Position numbers and translations under genes: made by a program. Source: Nocardia arthritidis (GTDB lineage Bacteria > Actinomycetota > Actinomycetes > Mycobacteriales > Mycobacteriaceae). From it: a stretch of DNA of 64,000 nt. The stretch covers positions 1,984,001 to 2,048,000 of the forward strand of contig NZ_CP046172.1 in assembly GCF_011801145.1 (NCBI RefSeq), written 5' to 3'. Of this stretch, positions 21,801 to 36,800 are shown piece by piece (the first letter of the stretch is position 1; every line of letters starts with the position of its first letter). The notes below the pieces were generated by a model. The model ran no database searches. It had not been told where the DNA came from and saw only the letters and a list, made by a program, of their open reading frames with translations.

Positions 21801-24800
21801 GCGGTCATTCGCTGCTGGCCACCCGTCTGGTGAGCCGGATTCGGGCGGTACTCGGGGTCGAGGTCCCGATCCGGACGGTCTTCGATGCCCCGACGGTCGC
21901 GCAACTGGCGCGCAGGATGGATACGGGCGAGCGGATGCGTCCGGCGCTGCTGGCTCGGCAACGGCCGCAAGAGGTTCCGGTGTCGTTCGCGCAGCGGCGG
22001 TTGTGGTTCATCCACTGGATGGAAGGGCCGTCCGCCACCTACAACATGCCGGTGACCGCCAGATTGACGGGCGCGCTCGATGCGGCGGCGCTCGCGGCGG
22101 CGCTCGGCGATGTGGTCGCCCGGCACGAGAGCCTGCGGACGGTTTTCCGGGAGGTCGACGGTGCGCCCGTGCAGCGGGTGTTGGATGCCGAGGATATCGC
22201 GGTGCCGGTGACGGTGACCGGTGTCGATGCGGCCGAGCTGGCTGCGGCGGTAGCCGAGGCGGTGCGGTATCGGTTCGATCTGTCGTCGGAAATTCCGTTA
22301 CGGGCCAGCGTCTTTCGCTATAGCACCGACGAGTGCGTGTTGGTCCTGCTGATTCACCATATCGCCGGTGACGGGTGGTCGGCGGCGGTGCTGCTGCGAG
22401 ACCTGTCGGTCGCGTATGCGGTGCGGCTCGCGGGCGCTTCGCCGGGGTGGGATCCGCTGCCGGTCCAGTATGCGGATTACACGCTGTGGCAAGCGGATTT
22501 ACTCGGGTCGTCCACCGATCCGGACAGCGTGTTGTCGCGGCAGTTCGAGTACTGGCGGCGCGAACTCGACGGCGTACCGGAACAATTGCGCTTGCCCACC
22601 GATCGGCCGCGGCCGAAATCGGCGAGCTACCGCGGCGATGTCGTCGGCTTCGACATCGATCTCGAAACCCGCGCCGCGGTGGAGCGAATGGCGGCCGGCT
22701 CCGGTGCCACGGCGTCGATGGCATTGCAGGCGGCGCTGGCCGTACTGCTGCTCAAACTCGGTGCGGGGGAGGATATTCCGATCGGTTCGCCGATCGCGGG
22801 TCGCACCGATGACGCGCTCGCCGATCTGGTCGGGTTCTTCGTGAACACGTGGGTGTTGCGGACGGAGGTCGATCCGTCGGCGTCGTTCACCGAGATTCTG
22901 GAGCAGGTCAGGGCAAAAGCGTTGGCGGCCTACGAGAATCAAGACGTTCCGTTCGAATTGCTGGTGGAGTTGCTGAATCCGGTTCGCTCGGCGGCGCATC
23001 ACCCGTTGTTCCAGGTGTCGCTGGCGTTCCAGAACAACACGCTGCCGAAGCTCGAATTGCCCGGTGTGCGAGTCGAATCCCATCCCGCGACAACGGCGAC
23101 CGCGCGGTTCGATCTGTTCTTCAATATCGCCGATGCCCCGGCGGGTCGCGCGTGGAGCGGTTTGGTCGAATTCGCGACGGATCTGTTCGACCGCTCGACG
23201 GTCGAGACGATGGCGGCGCGATTCGTCAGCCTGCTGCGACAGGTGGTGGCCGATCCGGACGCGCCGGTCGGCGCGGTCGATGTGCTCGGGGGTGAGGAAC
23301 GGGAACTGGTGCTGCGCCGGTGGAACGACACCGCGGCGGACGTCTCCGATGCCACCGTGCCGGAGTTGTTCGAGGCGCAAGCCGTTCGGACACCGGATGC
23401 GGTGGCGGTGTGCTGCGGTGACGCCACCGTGTCGTATCGGGAGTTCGATCGCCTGTCGGGTCTGCTTGCGCAAGTGTTGATTTCGCGCGGGGTCGGTCCG
23501 GAAACCATTGTCGCGGTCGCACTGCCGCGATCGGTGGATTTGATCGTCGCGCTGCTCGCGGTTTCGAAGGCCGGTGGTGCGTATCTGCCGATCGATCCGG
23601 TGTACCCATCGGATCGTTTGGCCTTCATGCTTGCCGATGCCGCGCCGGTCGTGGTGATATCCGACTCCGCCACTGCGAAGATACTGCCCGACAACGAAAT
23701 ACCGCACCTTCACCTGGACTCGCTCGACGCCGCGGACCGGACCGTCGCGCAGCGGGGCGTCGCGGCGCGTCCGCACAACCTGGCGTACGTGATGTATACC
23801 TCGGGCTCCACCGGCGTGCCGAAAGGTGTTGGCGTCACTCACCGTAACCTGGCGAACCTGGTCGCTCAGGTGCGGTCGACGGGGCGGGACGATCGCGTGC
23901 TGGTGCACTCCTCGGTCGCGTTCGACGCCTCGACATATGAGATCTGGCCCGCCCTGTGCGATGGCGCCGGTCTGGTCGTCTCGGACGCGCAGCGCTCCGA
24001 TCCGGTCGAGATCACGCGGTTGGTCGAGACGTGGTCGGTGACGAAGATATTCGTCACTCCGCCATTGCTGTCGGCTCTGGTGGATCACGTCGAGTCGGTG
24101 CCGGACCACCCGTTGCGGACGGTGACGCGGGTTCTGGCCGGTGGCGCCGAGCTGTCGGCCGATGTGGTCCGGCGATTGACCGCGAAATACCCCGATATCC
24201 AGGTGACGAATATCTACGGGCCCACCGAGACAACGGTATTCGTGACCGACCGCGCAGTGGGGGCGGATGCCGCCGGTGCGGTGCCGATCGGTGGTCCGGT
24301 GCTCAATACCCGTGTGTTCGTGCTCGACTCGTGGTTGCGGCCGGTACCGGTGGGCGTCGCGGGCGAATTGTATGTGGCCGGTGCGCAATTGGCGCGCGGC
24401 TATCGGGGCGGGGCCGGATTCACCGCGTCGCGCTTCGTCGCGGATCCGTTCGATCGGTGCGGTGGCCGGTTGTATCGCACGGGCGATGTGGTGCGGTGGA
24501 ATGCCGACGGGCAGTTGGAATTCGTCGGCCGCAGCGACGACCAGGTGAAGATCCGCGGGTTCCGGGTCGAACCGGGCGAGGTGGAATGCGTGCTCGCACA
24601 ACATCCGTCGGTCTCCCAAGCGGTAGTCGTCGCGCGCGGAACCGGTTCTGGTGCAAAGCAACTCATCGGCTACGTGACAGCGGTCGGCGAAGCGGTCGAC
24701 GCCGCCGACGTGCGCGGGTTCGCGGCCGAGCGTTTGCCGGAGTTCATGGTGCCCGCGGTGGTGCTGCTGCTCGATTCGATGCCGTTGACGGCCAACGGAA

Positions 24801-27800
24801 AACTCGACCGGGCCGCGCTGCCGGAGCCGGAGTTCACCTCCTCGATGCGGTATCGAGCGCCGCGTACCCGCCCCGAGCGAGTTCTCGCAACGGTATTCGC
24901 AGAGGTGCTCGGGTTGACCCGAGTGGGCGTCGACGACAACTTCTTCGAGTTGGGTGGGGACAGCATTCGCTCGATCCAGTTGGTTTCGCGGGCCCGCGCG
25001 TCGGGCGTCGAGGTAAGTCCCCGTGCGGTTTTCGAATGTCGGACGGTGGCGGCATTGGCGGCCGTAGCCGTCGAACACGCACAGGCGGAACTGGATGAAC
25101 TGCCGGGCGGCGGGGTGGGCTGGCAGCCGTTGCTGCCGGTCGCGCGATTCGTACGCGAATTGGGCGGCGGATTCGACGATTTCAATCAGACGATGGTGCT
25201 CGATCTGCCCGTCGGCATCGATCGGGCGGGCCTGGTGGCCACCCTGACGGCGGTGATCGATCGGCATGACATATTGCGGTCGCGACTGGTCGACGACGAA
25301 CGCGGCCCCGGGCTGGAGGTCGCGCCGGTCGGGTCGATCGACGTGGGACGGTTGCTGTCTCGCGCGGAGATCGGCGAGCGGGTGGCCCCCAGGTTGGATC
25401 CGGCCGCCGGGGTGATGGTGCGGTTCGTGTGGTTCGATGCCGGTCCGGAGCAGGCGGGCCGGTTGGCGATCGTCGCGCATCACCTGGTGATCGATGGCGT
25501 GTCCTGGCGGATTCTGCTGCCGGACTTGGCCGCCGTCTGGCAGTCGATCTCCTCGGGTGTCGCACCGGAACCCGTGACGGGGACGTCGATGCGGCGTTGG
25601 GCGCATGGTCTTGTCGATGCGGCTGCCGAGCCGGAGCGGGTGGCGGAACTGTCGTGGTGGCGTTCGGTTCTCGACGGTCCGGATCCGATACTCGGTGCGC
25701 GGCCGCTGGATCCGGCGGTGGATGTCATGGCGACCGTCGGCCACACCATCGTCGAGCTTCCGGTGATCGAGACGGAGATCCTGTTGACCACGCTGCCAGC
25801 GATATTCCACGGTGGTGTCGAAGACGGACTGTTGGCGGCGCTGTCCGCGGCGGTGACGCGGTGGCGTGGTGTGTCCGAGGATTCGGTGTTGATCCGGTTG
25901 GAAGGTCATGGGCGGGAGGAGAACACGGTTCCCGGCGCTGATCTGTCGAATACGGTTGGTTGGTTCACCAGCATGTACCCGGTGCGATTGCGCACGGACG
26001 CAACGGCATGGGATGAGGTTCGCGCGGGCGGACCGGCGGCGGGCGCATTGGTCAAGTCGGTCAAGGAACAGCTGCGCGCGGTTCCGGGGAAGGGCATCGG
26101 CTACGGGTTGCTCCGATACCTGAATCCCGAGACATCCGCTGTGCTGCGGGAGTTTTCGGCGGGACAGATCGGCTTCAACCATCTCGGCAGGTTCACCTCC
26201 GCCGACCTCATGCCGCGACGCCTGCGGGGCAACGGGTGGACTCCGGCCCGGGCCGAGGCGGAATCCATTGCGGCACAGGATCCGGCGCTGCCCGCGCTGG
26301 CGGTGCTCGATGTCACCACGATGGTCGTCGACAGCGACGAGGGACCAGTATTGCGAGCGATATTCGCGACACCGACCGGCGTGCTGGCGACTACCCAGGC
26401 CGAGGAACTGGCCGCCTTGTGGCGGGACGCGGCCATGGGATTGGCCCGGCATGCCGCCGGGCCGGACGCCGGTGGATTGACACCTTCGGATCTTCCGCTG
26501 GTCGCGATGGAACAGCGGGAGATCGAAGACCTGGAGCGGCGGTATCCGGGCCTGGCGCAAATCTGGCCGCTGACCGCGATGCAGTCGGGTTTGCTGTTCC
26601 ATCAGGCGTTGGCGGGCAAGGGTTTCGACGCCTATCACATGCAGGTGGTTTTCGGCCTGACCGGCCGCGTTGATCCGGCCCGGATGCGCGCCGCCGGTCA
26701 GGGACTGCTGGACCGCTATCCGAATCTGCGGGTCGGATTCGCCGCCGACGCGCGCGGCGTACCGGTGCAAATCGTCGTCGACGGCATCGAAATGCCGTGG
26801 CGCGTAGTCGATCTGCGTGATGCCGACGAGGCCGAACGCGCGGCGGCACTGGAACTGCTGCTTATCGAGGACCGGAATACGCATTTCGATTCGTCGATTC
26901 CGCCGCTGCTGCGCTTCACGCTGGTGCTGACGGCGGAGCAGCGGTCGGAACTGGTTTTCACCGCCCACCACGTGCTACTCGACGGTTGGTCGCTGCCGCT
27001 GCTGATCCGGGATCTGCTGAGCCTCTACGGTTCCGGTGGTGACACCGGGGCACTGCCACCGGTCGCCGACTACCGGGAATTCCTGAAGTGGCTGCACCAA
27101 CAGGATATTCATGTCGGCATTCAGGCATGGCTCGACGAACTCGACGGCGTCCGGGAACCGACTTTGCTCGCCGGCGGAACAGGCACTGCCGCACCGGTGG
27201 GCGTCGAGCAGGTCGATGTGCCGCTGCCCGCTCCGGTCGGCCCGGAATTATCAAGGCGGGCAAGGGAGCTCGGTGTCACGCTGAATACGGTCGTGCAGGC
27301 CGCGTGGGGCATCCTGCTCGCGGCTTCGACCGGCCGCCGCGATGTGCTGGCCGGTGCCACCGTGTCCGGCCGCCCGTCGGCGATCGCCGGAGTGGATGCG
27401 ATGGTCGGGTTGTTCATCAATACCGTGCCGGTGCGCGTGCGATTCGACGACCGCGACACCCTCGCAGGCCTTTTGACCGGACTACAGGCCCGGCAGGCCG
27501 CGCTGCTGGAACATCACCACGTCGGGTTGAGCGATATTCATCAGGCCACCGGCTTGAATGTCTTGTTCGACACCCTGATCGGGTTCGAGTCCTACCCGGT
27601 CGACCGTGCCGGAATCGGTGCGGCCGTCACGGCGAGCGGTATCGCCATCGCCGATCTGCGGTCCAGCGCGCCGACGCACTACCCGTTGACGGTCGTGGCG
27701 GGCGCGGACCCCGATCTCACGCTGCGGCTCGAATATCGCACCGATGTGTTCGCCCGGCCCGCGGTCGAAGCGATGTCGACGCGGTTGGTACGGATATTGG

Positions 27801-30800
27801 CTCAGGTGGCAGCAGACCCGGATATCGCGGTGGCGTCGATCGATATCCTCGGCGACGAGCGCGATCTGGTGCTGCGCCGGTGGAACGAGACCACCGTCGA
27901 AATCCCGGACGTCACCCTGGTCGGATTGTTCGAGCCGCGGGCGGCCCGGACACCGGATGCGGTCGCGGTGCACTGCGGCGAGGTCGAGCTTTCGTACCGG
28001 GAGCTCGATACGCGGGCGGATCAAGTTGCGCGGGCGTTGGTTTCGCGTGGGGCCGGTCCGGATACGATTGTCGCGGTCGCATTGCCGAGATCGGCGGAAT
28101 TGCTGGTCGCGTTGGTGGCGGTGCTGAAGGCCGGCGGCGGGTATCTGCCGATCGATCCGGCGTACCCCTCGGATCGGCTGGCCTTCGTCATGGCCGACGC
28201 CGCTCCGGTCGTCGTCGTGACCGATCCGGAGACGGCAAAGATATTGCCGCACAATGATATACCGCTCCTATATCTCGATGGCATCGACGACGCGGACGGT
28301 AGCGACCGGACCGTCCCGGTGCGGCCACAGAATTTGGCGTACCTGATCTACACCTCGGGTTCCACCGGTGTGCCGAAAGGTGTTGGTATCACCCACCGCA
28401 ACGTGGTGAACCTGGTCGCTCAGGCGTGGCAGGCGAATCCCGGCGAACGCGTGCTGATGCATTCGTCGGTGGCCTTCGACGCCTCGACATACGAGATCTG
28501 GCCCGCGCTGTGCGGCGGCGCGACGCTGGTTGTCGCGAGTGAGCGGCGTTCGGACCCGGCCGAGATCACCCGTCTGGTCGAGACCTGCTCGGTGACAAAG
28601 ATGTTCGCCACCCCACCGCTGCTGTCCGCGCTGGTCGAATACACGGAGTCGTCGCGGTGCGACGCGCTTCGGAGCCTGACACAGGTGAATACCGGGGCGG
28701 ATACGCTCACCGCGGGACTGGTCCACGCGCTGAAGGCCGCCTGCGGCGGTGTGCGGATCGAAAATCTCTACGGCCCCACGGAGGCGACGGTCGATGTGAC
28801 ATCGCTGGCCGTGCCCGACGGGGTGGTCGGTGCGGTGCCGATCGGTGTTCCGGTGACCAATACCCGGGCGTATGTGCTGGATCCGTGGTTGGCGCCGGTG
28901 CCGGTCGGAATCGCCGGTGAGCTGTATGTGGCAGGCGCGCAATTGGCGCGCGGCTATCGCGGGCAGGCCGGATTGACCGCGGCGCGGTTCGTGGCCGATC
29001 CCTTCGATCCGGCCGGTGGCAGGCTGTACCGCACCGGTGACGTGGTGCGGTGGAATGCCAACGGGCAGTTGGAATTCGTCGGTCGCAGCGACGACCAGGT
29101 GAAGATCCGCGGGTTCCGCGTGGAACCGGGTGAGGTGGAAACCGCGCTCGCCCAGCATCCTTCGGTATCCAGGGCGGTGGTCGTCGCGCTCGACGCCGGC
29201 GGCGGCAAACAGCTTGTCGGATACGTCGTCCCGGATCGGACCGACTCGGCCGAACTGGATGGGGCGCGGGTGCGTGAGTTCGTCTCCGAGCGGCTGCCCG
29301 ATTTCATGGTGCCCGCCGCGGTGCTGGTGCTCGACTCGATTCCGTTGACCGCCAACGGGAAAATCGATCGCGCGGCGCTGCCGGTGCCGGAGCTGGTGTC
29401 GTCGGCGGAATACCGGGCGCCGAGCACCGCCGAGGAGCGGGTGCTGGCAACGATTTTCGCCGAGGTGCTCGGCCTGGACCGGGTCGGCGTCGACGACAAT
29501 TTCTTCGAATTGGGTGGGGACAGTATCCGTTCCATCCAGGTGGTGTCGCGGGCGCGGGCGCTCGGCGTTGTGGTGAGTCCGCGGGAGGTGTTCGAGCGCA
29601 GGACCGTCGCGGCGCTGGCGGCGGTGGCCGATGGGCGCGCGGCGGATTCGGTATTGGGGGAGTTGGCCGGTGGCGGGGTCGGTTGGCTGCCATTGCTGCC
29701 GGTGGCCCGGTTCGTGCGCGAATCGGGCGGCGGGTTCGAACGTTTCAGCCAGTCGATGGTGCTGGATCTGCCGGTCGGCATCGATCGGGCAGGGCTGGTG
29801 GCGACGCTGACCGCGGTGCTCGACCGTCACGATGTACTGCGGGCGCGGTTGGTCGACGACGAGCGCGGCCCGGGGCTGGAGGTCGCGCCGGCCGGGTCGG
29901 TGGATGCCTGGCGGTTGGTGCATCGCGTCGAGGTGATCGATTTCGGGGCGGATGCGGTTGCCGCGGAGTTGGAAGCGGCGGTGGGCCGCTTGGATCCCGC
30001 AGCCGGAGTGATGATGCGGTTCGTGTGGTTCGATGCCGGTCCGGAACGGGCGGGCCGGTTGGCGATCATCGCGCATCACCTGGCAGTCGACGGGGTCTCG
30101 TGGCGAATCCTCCTGCCGGACTTCGTATCCGCGTGGCAAGCGATCTCTTCGGGTGTCGCACCGGCGCCCGTGACGGGGACGTCGATGCGGCGTTGGGCGC
30201 ATGGTCTTGTCGATGCGGCTGCCGAGCCGGAGCGGGTGGCGGAATTGGCTTGGTGGCGTTCGGTTCTCGACGGGCCGGATGCGATGCTCGGTGCGCGGCC
30301 ATTGGATCCTGGCGTCGATGTGCTGGCCACTGTCGAGCGCATCCAGATACAGATTCCGCAGGCCGAGACGGAGATCCTGTTGACCACGCTGCCAGCGATA
30401 TTCCACGGTGGTGTCGAAGACGGACTGTTGGCGGCGCTGTCCGCGGCGGTGACGCGGTGGCGTGGTGTGTCCGAGGATTCGGTGTTGATCCGGTTGGAAG
30501 GTCATGGGCGGGAGGAGAACACGGTTCCCGGCGCTGATCTGTCGAATACGGTTGGTTGGTTCACCAGCATGTACCCGGTGCGATTGCGCGCCACCGCGGC
30601 GGATTGGGATGAACTTTGCGCGGGCGGTGACATGGCGGGCGCCCTGTTCAAATCGATCAAGGAGCAGCTGCGCGCGCTGCCGGACAAAGGTATCGGCTAT
30701 GGGTTGCTGCGCTATTTGAATTCCGAGACAGCAGCTGTGCTGCAACAGTTTTCGGCCGGGCAGATCGCGTTCAACTATCTGGGCCGATTCACCTCGGCGG

Positions 30801-33800
30801 ATTTGTTGCCGCCGCGACTGCATGGAACGGGCTGGACGCCGGCGGTCGATGCCGGGCAGCTGATCACGCCGATGGATCCGGCGCTTTCGGCCATGCCCGC
30901 ACTGTCGGTGCTCGACGTGAACGCGATGGTCGTCGACACCGGCGACGGGCCGGTGCTGCGGGCGGTATTCGCCGCGCCGTCCGGCGTATTGGCGCGGGAC
31001 GAGGTCGCCGAGTTGGCCGGGCTGTGGCGGAATGCGGTGGCCGGGTTGGCACGTCACGCCACCGCCTCCGGCGCGGGCGGTTGGACGCCGTCGGATCTGC
31101 CGCTGGTGGAGCTGGCACAGCACGAGATCGAGGTCCTGGAGGACCGGTATCCGGGCCTGGCGGATGTGTGGCCGCTGACCCCGATGCAGTCGGGGCTGCT
31201 GTTCCATCGGGTATTGGCGGACAGCGGATTCGACGCCTACCACTTGCAGGTTGTCTTCTGCCTGGCCGGACCGGTCGATCCGGCTCGGCTGCGCGCGGCG
31301 GGCCAGGGCCTGCTCGACCGGTATGCGAATCTGCGGGTAGGTTTCGCCGCCGACGCACACGGCGTTCCGATTCAAGTGGTTGTCGATCGTGTCGAATTGC
31401 CGTGGCGCGTAGTGGATTTACGTGAACTCGCGGAGGCGGACCGGGCCGCGGCGGCGCGCGCAATGCTGGCCGAGGAACGGGACGAGCATTTCGATATCGC
31501 GGTCGCGCCGCTGCTGCGGTTGACCTTGGTGATCACCGGCGAGCAGCGCTCGGAACTGATCCTCACCTCGCATCACGTATTGCTGGACGGCTGGTCGCTG
31601 CCGCTGCTGCTCCGTGATCTGTTGTGGCTCTATGGTTCCGGTGGCGATGCCGCGGGCTTGCCGCCGGTGCCCGACTACCGGGAATTCCTGAAGTGGCTGA
31701 TCCGGCAGGATTCGAACTCCGGTGTGCGGGCCTGGATTCGGGAGCTCGACGGCGTCGACGAACCGACGCTACTCGCCGACAGCATCGGAAAGCCTAGCGG
31801 CACAGATCATTCCGCGCACGCCGGTGTCGAACGCATTGCGGTGCCGCTGACCGCCGAGACGGTCGCGGCGGCGGGCGGGCGGGCCATGGCGCTCGGCGTC
31901 ACGGTGAACACCATGGTGCAGGGCGCATGGGGGATGCTGCTGGCGCTGTCGACCGGCCGCCGCGATGTGATCGCGGGCGCCACCGTATCGGGCCGTCCGC
32001 CCGCGGTGCCGGGCGTGGATTCGATGGTCGGGCTGTTCATCAACACCGTGCCCATGCGGGTGCGGTTCGGTGTGCGCGACACCGTCGCCCAGGCGCTGAC
32101 CGACCTGCAAGCCCGGCAGGTCGCGCTGCTCGACCAGCACCACATCGGGTTGAGCGATATCCACCAGGGCGTCGGCGTGCACGTCCTGTTCGACACGCTC
32201 ATCGCTTTCGAGTCCTACCCCGTCGATCAGCGCGGAATCGCCGAGGCCGCGAGCACGACCGGCATCACCATCACAGAGCTGCGCCCCGATACGCCGTCGC
32301 ACTACGCGGTGACGTTGATCGCCAATGCCGGTCCCACCCTGAACCTGCATCTCGAATACCGCACCGATATGTTCGATCGGTCGACGGTGGCGGCGCTGGC
32401 GGAGCGGCTCGCGCGCGTATTCCGGCAGCTGGTAACCGATCCGGATATCCCGGTGTGCTCGATCGATATCCTCGGCGCCGACGAGCGTGAGCTGGTGCTG
32501 CGGCGCTGGAACGCGACCGCTGTCGAATTTCCGGACACCACCGTCGTCGGACAGTTCCTGGCGCAGGTCGGCGCGCATCCGGATGCGATCGCAATCGTTT
32601 GCGGCGACACGGAATTGACATATCGGGAACTCGATATCCAGTCCGACCGGCTTGCGCGAACCCTCATATCGCATGGGGCGCATGCCGATTCGGTGGTCGC
32701 GGTCGCGCTGCCGAGATCCGCGGAATTGATCGTCGCGCTGCTCGCGGTGCTGAAGGCCGGTGGCGCGTATCTGCCGATCGACCCGGCATATCCCTCGGAT
32801 CGCTTGGCTTTCATACTCGGCGATGCGGACCCGGTCGTCGTCCTGACCGATCGGGCCACCGCGAAACATTTGCCCCACAACGCGATACCGCACCTGTATC
32901 CGGACACCGTCGACGGACCCGGACTCGATCGGGCCGTCGCGGTGCGGCCGCAGAACCTGGCCTACCTGATCTACACCTCCGGTTCCACCGGCGTGCCGAA
33001 AGGCGTTGCCGTCACCCATCGAAATGTGGTGGCCTTCGCGAATCAGCCCGGGTGGCGCGACGGTGCGCATCACAGCGTGCTGGTGCACTCCTCGGTCGCC
33101 TTCGACGCCTCCACCTACGAGATATGGGTGCCGCTGCTCGGTGGTGGCCGGGTGATTGTCGCGCCCCCGGGACGTACGGATATCGCGGCGCTGGCCGGGG
33201 TGCTTGCCGCACAACGGGTTACCGCGGCCTTCTTCACCACCAGGCTGTTCGAGTTGATCGTCGAACAGCAGCCCGGCGCGCTCGCCGAGCTTCGGCATAT
33301 TTCGGTCGGTGGCGAGGAGATGACGCCGGACATGCTCCGGCAAGCTCTGCGGACCTATCCCGAGACGCGCGTCATGAACGGATACGGGCCAACGGAGACA
33401 ACGACATTCGCGGTCTGCCGATCCTTCGAGGCGGCGTTCGAGGACGAGTCGGTGCCGATCGGGTCCGCGTTGGCGAATCTCCGAGCGTTCGTGCTCGATT
33501 CGCGGCTCGAGCCGGTGCCGGTCGGGGCCGCCGGTGAGTTGTACATCGCCGGTGCGCAATTGGCTCGCGGCTATCACGACCGTCCCGGGCTCACCGCCGC
33601 ACGGTTCGTCGCGGATCCGTTCGATCCGGCCGGTGGTCGGTTGTACCGGACGGGTGATGTCGTGCGTTGGAATTCCGGCGGGCAGTTGGAGTTCGTCGGC
33701 CGCATCGACGACCAGGTAAAGATTCGCGGTTTCCGGGTGGAGCCCGGTGAGGTGGAAAGCGCGCTGGCACAACATCCCTCGGTGTCGCACGCGGTGGTGG

Positions 33801-36800
33801 TCGCCCGCGAGACCGAGGCAGGCGGTAAGCAACTGGTCGGATACGTTGTCCCCGAGGGTAATGCGGTCGACGGCCGGGAGGTGCGCCGGTGGGTGGCCGA
33901 CCGGTTGCCGGAATACATGGTGCCGATCGCGGTGCTGGTGATCGAGTCGATTCCGTTGACCGCCAACGGAAAATTGGACCGCGACGCGCTGCCGGATCCG
34001 GAGCTCGCGTCGTCGGTGGCGTACCGCGCGCCGAGCGGCGAGCGGGAACGGGTGCTGGCCGAGCTGTTCGGTGCGGTTCTCGGGCGTGAGCGGATCGGCG
34101 TCGACGACGGATTCTTCGAATTGGGCGGCCATTCCTTGCTGGCGACCCGCCTGGTGAGCCGGATCCGGATGGTCCTCGGCGTCGAGGTGCCGATCCGGGC
34201 CATCTTCGACGCTCCGACGGTGGCACAACTGGTCACCAGGCTGGACGCGGGCGGGCGTGCGCGTCCGGCGCTTTCGGCCCGGGTGCGGCCGGAGGTGGTT
34301 CCGCTGTCCTTCGCGCAGCGGCGGTTGTGGTTCGTGCACCGGTTGGAGGGGCCGTCCGCCACATACAACATTCCGTTGGTCGCGCGGTTGACGGGCGTGT
34401 TCGACGCGCGGGTGTTCGCGGCAGCGGTCGGCGATGTGGTTGCGCGGCACGAGGGTTTGCGCACGATCTTCGCCGAAGTCGACGGTGAGCCCGCGCAGCG
34501 GGTGCTCGATATCGCGGATGTCGAGGTGCCGGTGACCGTCGCCGCGGTGGATGCCGCCGAGCTGAATGCCGCGGTGACCGCCGCGGTGCGGTACGGATTC
34601 GATCTGTCGACGGAAATACCGTTACGGGTCAACGTTTTTCGATCGGACAACGACGAATGCGTGCTGGTCTTGGTGCTGCACCACATCGCCGGTGACGGCT
34701 GGTCGATGACGCCGCTGCTGCGCGACCTGGCGCTGGCGTATACGGCGCGCCTGGACAATCGCGCGCCGGGATGGGAGCCGCTGCCGGTGCAGTACGTGGA
34801 TTACACGCTGTGGCAGCAGGAATGGCTCGGCTCGGCCACCGATCCCGATAGCGTTTTGTCGCGGCAGTTCGATTATTGGCGGCGTGAGCTCGACGGGTTG
34901 CGGGAGCAGTTGCGGTTGCCCACCGATCGGCCGCGTCCACGCGTCGCCAGTTATCGCGGGGACATGGTGTTGTTCGATATCGATGCCGAGATGCGGAATG
35001 CCGTGGAGCGGTTGGCGGTTCGTGCGGGTGCGACGGTGTCGATGGTTCTTCAGTCGGCGTTGGCGGTGTTGTTGTTCAAACTTGGTGCGGGGGAGGACAT
35101 TCCGATCGGTTCACCGATCGCGGGGCGTACCGATGAGGCATTGGCCGATCTTGTCGGGTTCTTCGTCAACACCTGGGTGCTGCGCGCCGGCGTGACCCCG
35201 GCGGCATCGTTCACCGAGATCCTGAGCCAGGTCAGGGCAAAGGCGTTGGCCGCGTACGAGAATCAGGATGCGCCGTTCGAGCTGTTGGTGGAGTTGCTCA
35301 ACCCGGTCCGCTCGGCGGCGCATCATCCGTTGTTCCAGGTATCGCTGGCGTTCCAGAACAACACCATGCCGACGGTCGAACTGGCGGGTGTCGGGTTCGA
35401 GCCCTATCCGGCGTCCGTCGCCGCATCGCGATTCGACCTGTTCTTCAATATCGCCGATGCGCCGGGTGGACACGCCTGGAACGGCTTCGTCGAGTACGCG
35501 ACGGAGCTCTTCGATCGGTCGACCGTCGAAACGATGGTCGATCGGTTGATACGTGTACTGCGGCAGGTGATTTCGGACCCGAGTGGTGCGGTCGGGTCGA
35601 TCGATATCCTCGGCGGTGACGAGCGCCGGTTGGTGCTGCATCGGTGGAACGACACCGCCGTGCCGATCGATTCGAACCAGACGCTGGTCGGACTGTTCCG
35701 AGCGCAGGTTGCGGCGACTCCGGATGCGACCGCGGTGGTCTGTGGTGCGACGGAGCTCTCGTATCGGGAGCTCGATATCCGCGCGGATCGGCTGGCGCGG
35801 GTGCTGGTTTCGCGTGGGGTGGGGCCGGATACGATCGTCGCGGTGGCATTGCCGAGGTCGGTGGACTTGATCGTGGCGTTGCTGGCGGTGCTGCAGGCCG
35901 GTGGCGGGTATCTGCCGATCGATCCGGCTTATCCCTCGGACCGGTTGGCGTTCATCTTGGCCGACGCCGCGCCGGTGTCCGTCGTAACCGACCGTGCGAC
36001 GGCAAAGGTGCTGCCCCACAACGAGATACCGCACCTCTACCTCGACGCACTCGACACCGCCGGGGTAGATGTCCGCGATCGGGTGCGCCCGCAGAATCTG
36101 GCGTACCTGATCTACACCTCCGGATCTACCGGTATCCCGAAAGGTGTTGCGATATCCCACCGTAACGTGGTGAACCTGGTCGCCGCGGCGCGGCCGGTCG
36201 CCGCGGCCGACCGGATGCTGGTGCATTCCTCGACCGCGTTCGATGCCTCGACCTATGAGATCTGGCCCGCCCTGTGCTGCGGCGCCGTTCTGGTGCTGGC
36301 GGACGAGCAGCGCTCGGATCCGGCGGAGATCACTCGGTTGATCGAGGCACGCTCGGTGACGAAGATGTTCGTGACGCCACCGCTGCTCTCGGCCTTGCTC
36401 GACTATGTCGAGTCCTTGCCGGAGAACCCTTTCCGAACGTTGACGCAGATTCTGGCCGGTGGCGCCGAGCTGACGGCGGCCGTGGTTCGGAGAGTGAACG
36501 CGCACTATGCCGATATTCAAGTGATGAACGGTTACGGGCCGACCGAAACCACCGCGTTCGCAACGGTATTCGAGGCCGCCGCCGACGGAATCGGCGATGT
36601 CTCGGTGCCGATCGGCTCCGCATTGGCCAATGTCCGGGTGTTCGTGCTGGATTCGGGCTTGATGCCGGTGCCGGTGGGCGTACCGGGTGAGTTGTATATC
36701 GCTGGTGCGCAGCTCGGGCGGGGCTATCGGGGGCGGGCGGGATTGACCGCGTTGCGGTTCATCGCGGATCCGTTCGATCCGGCCGGTGGTCGGCTGTATC

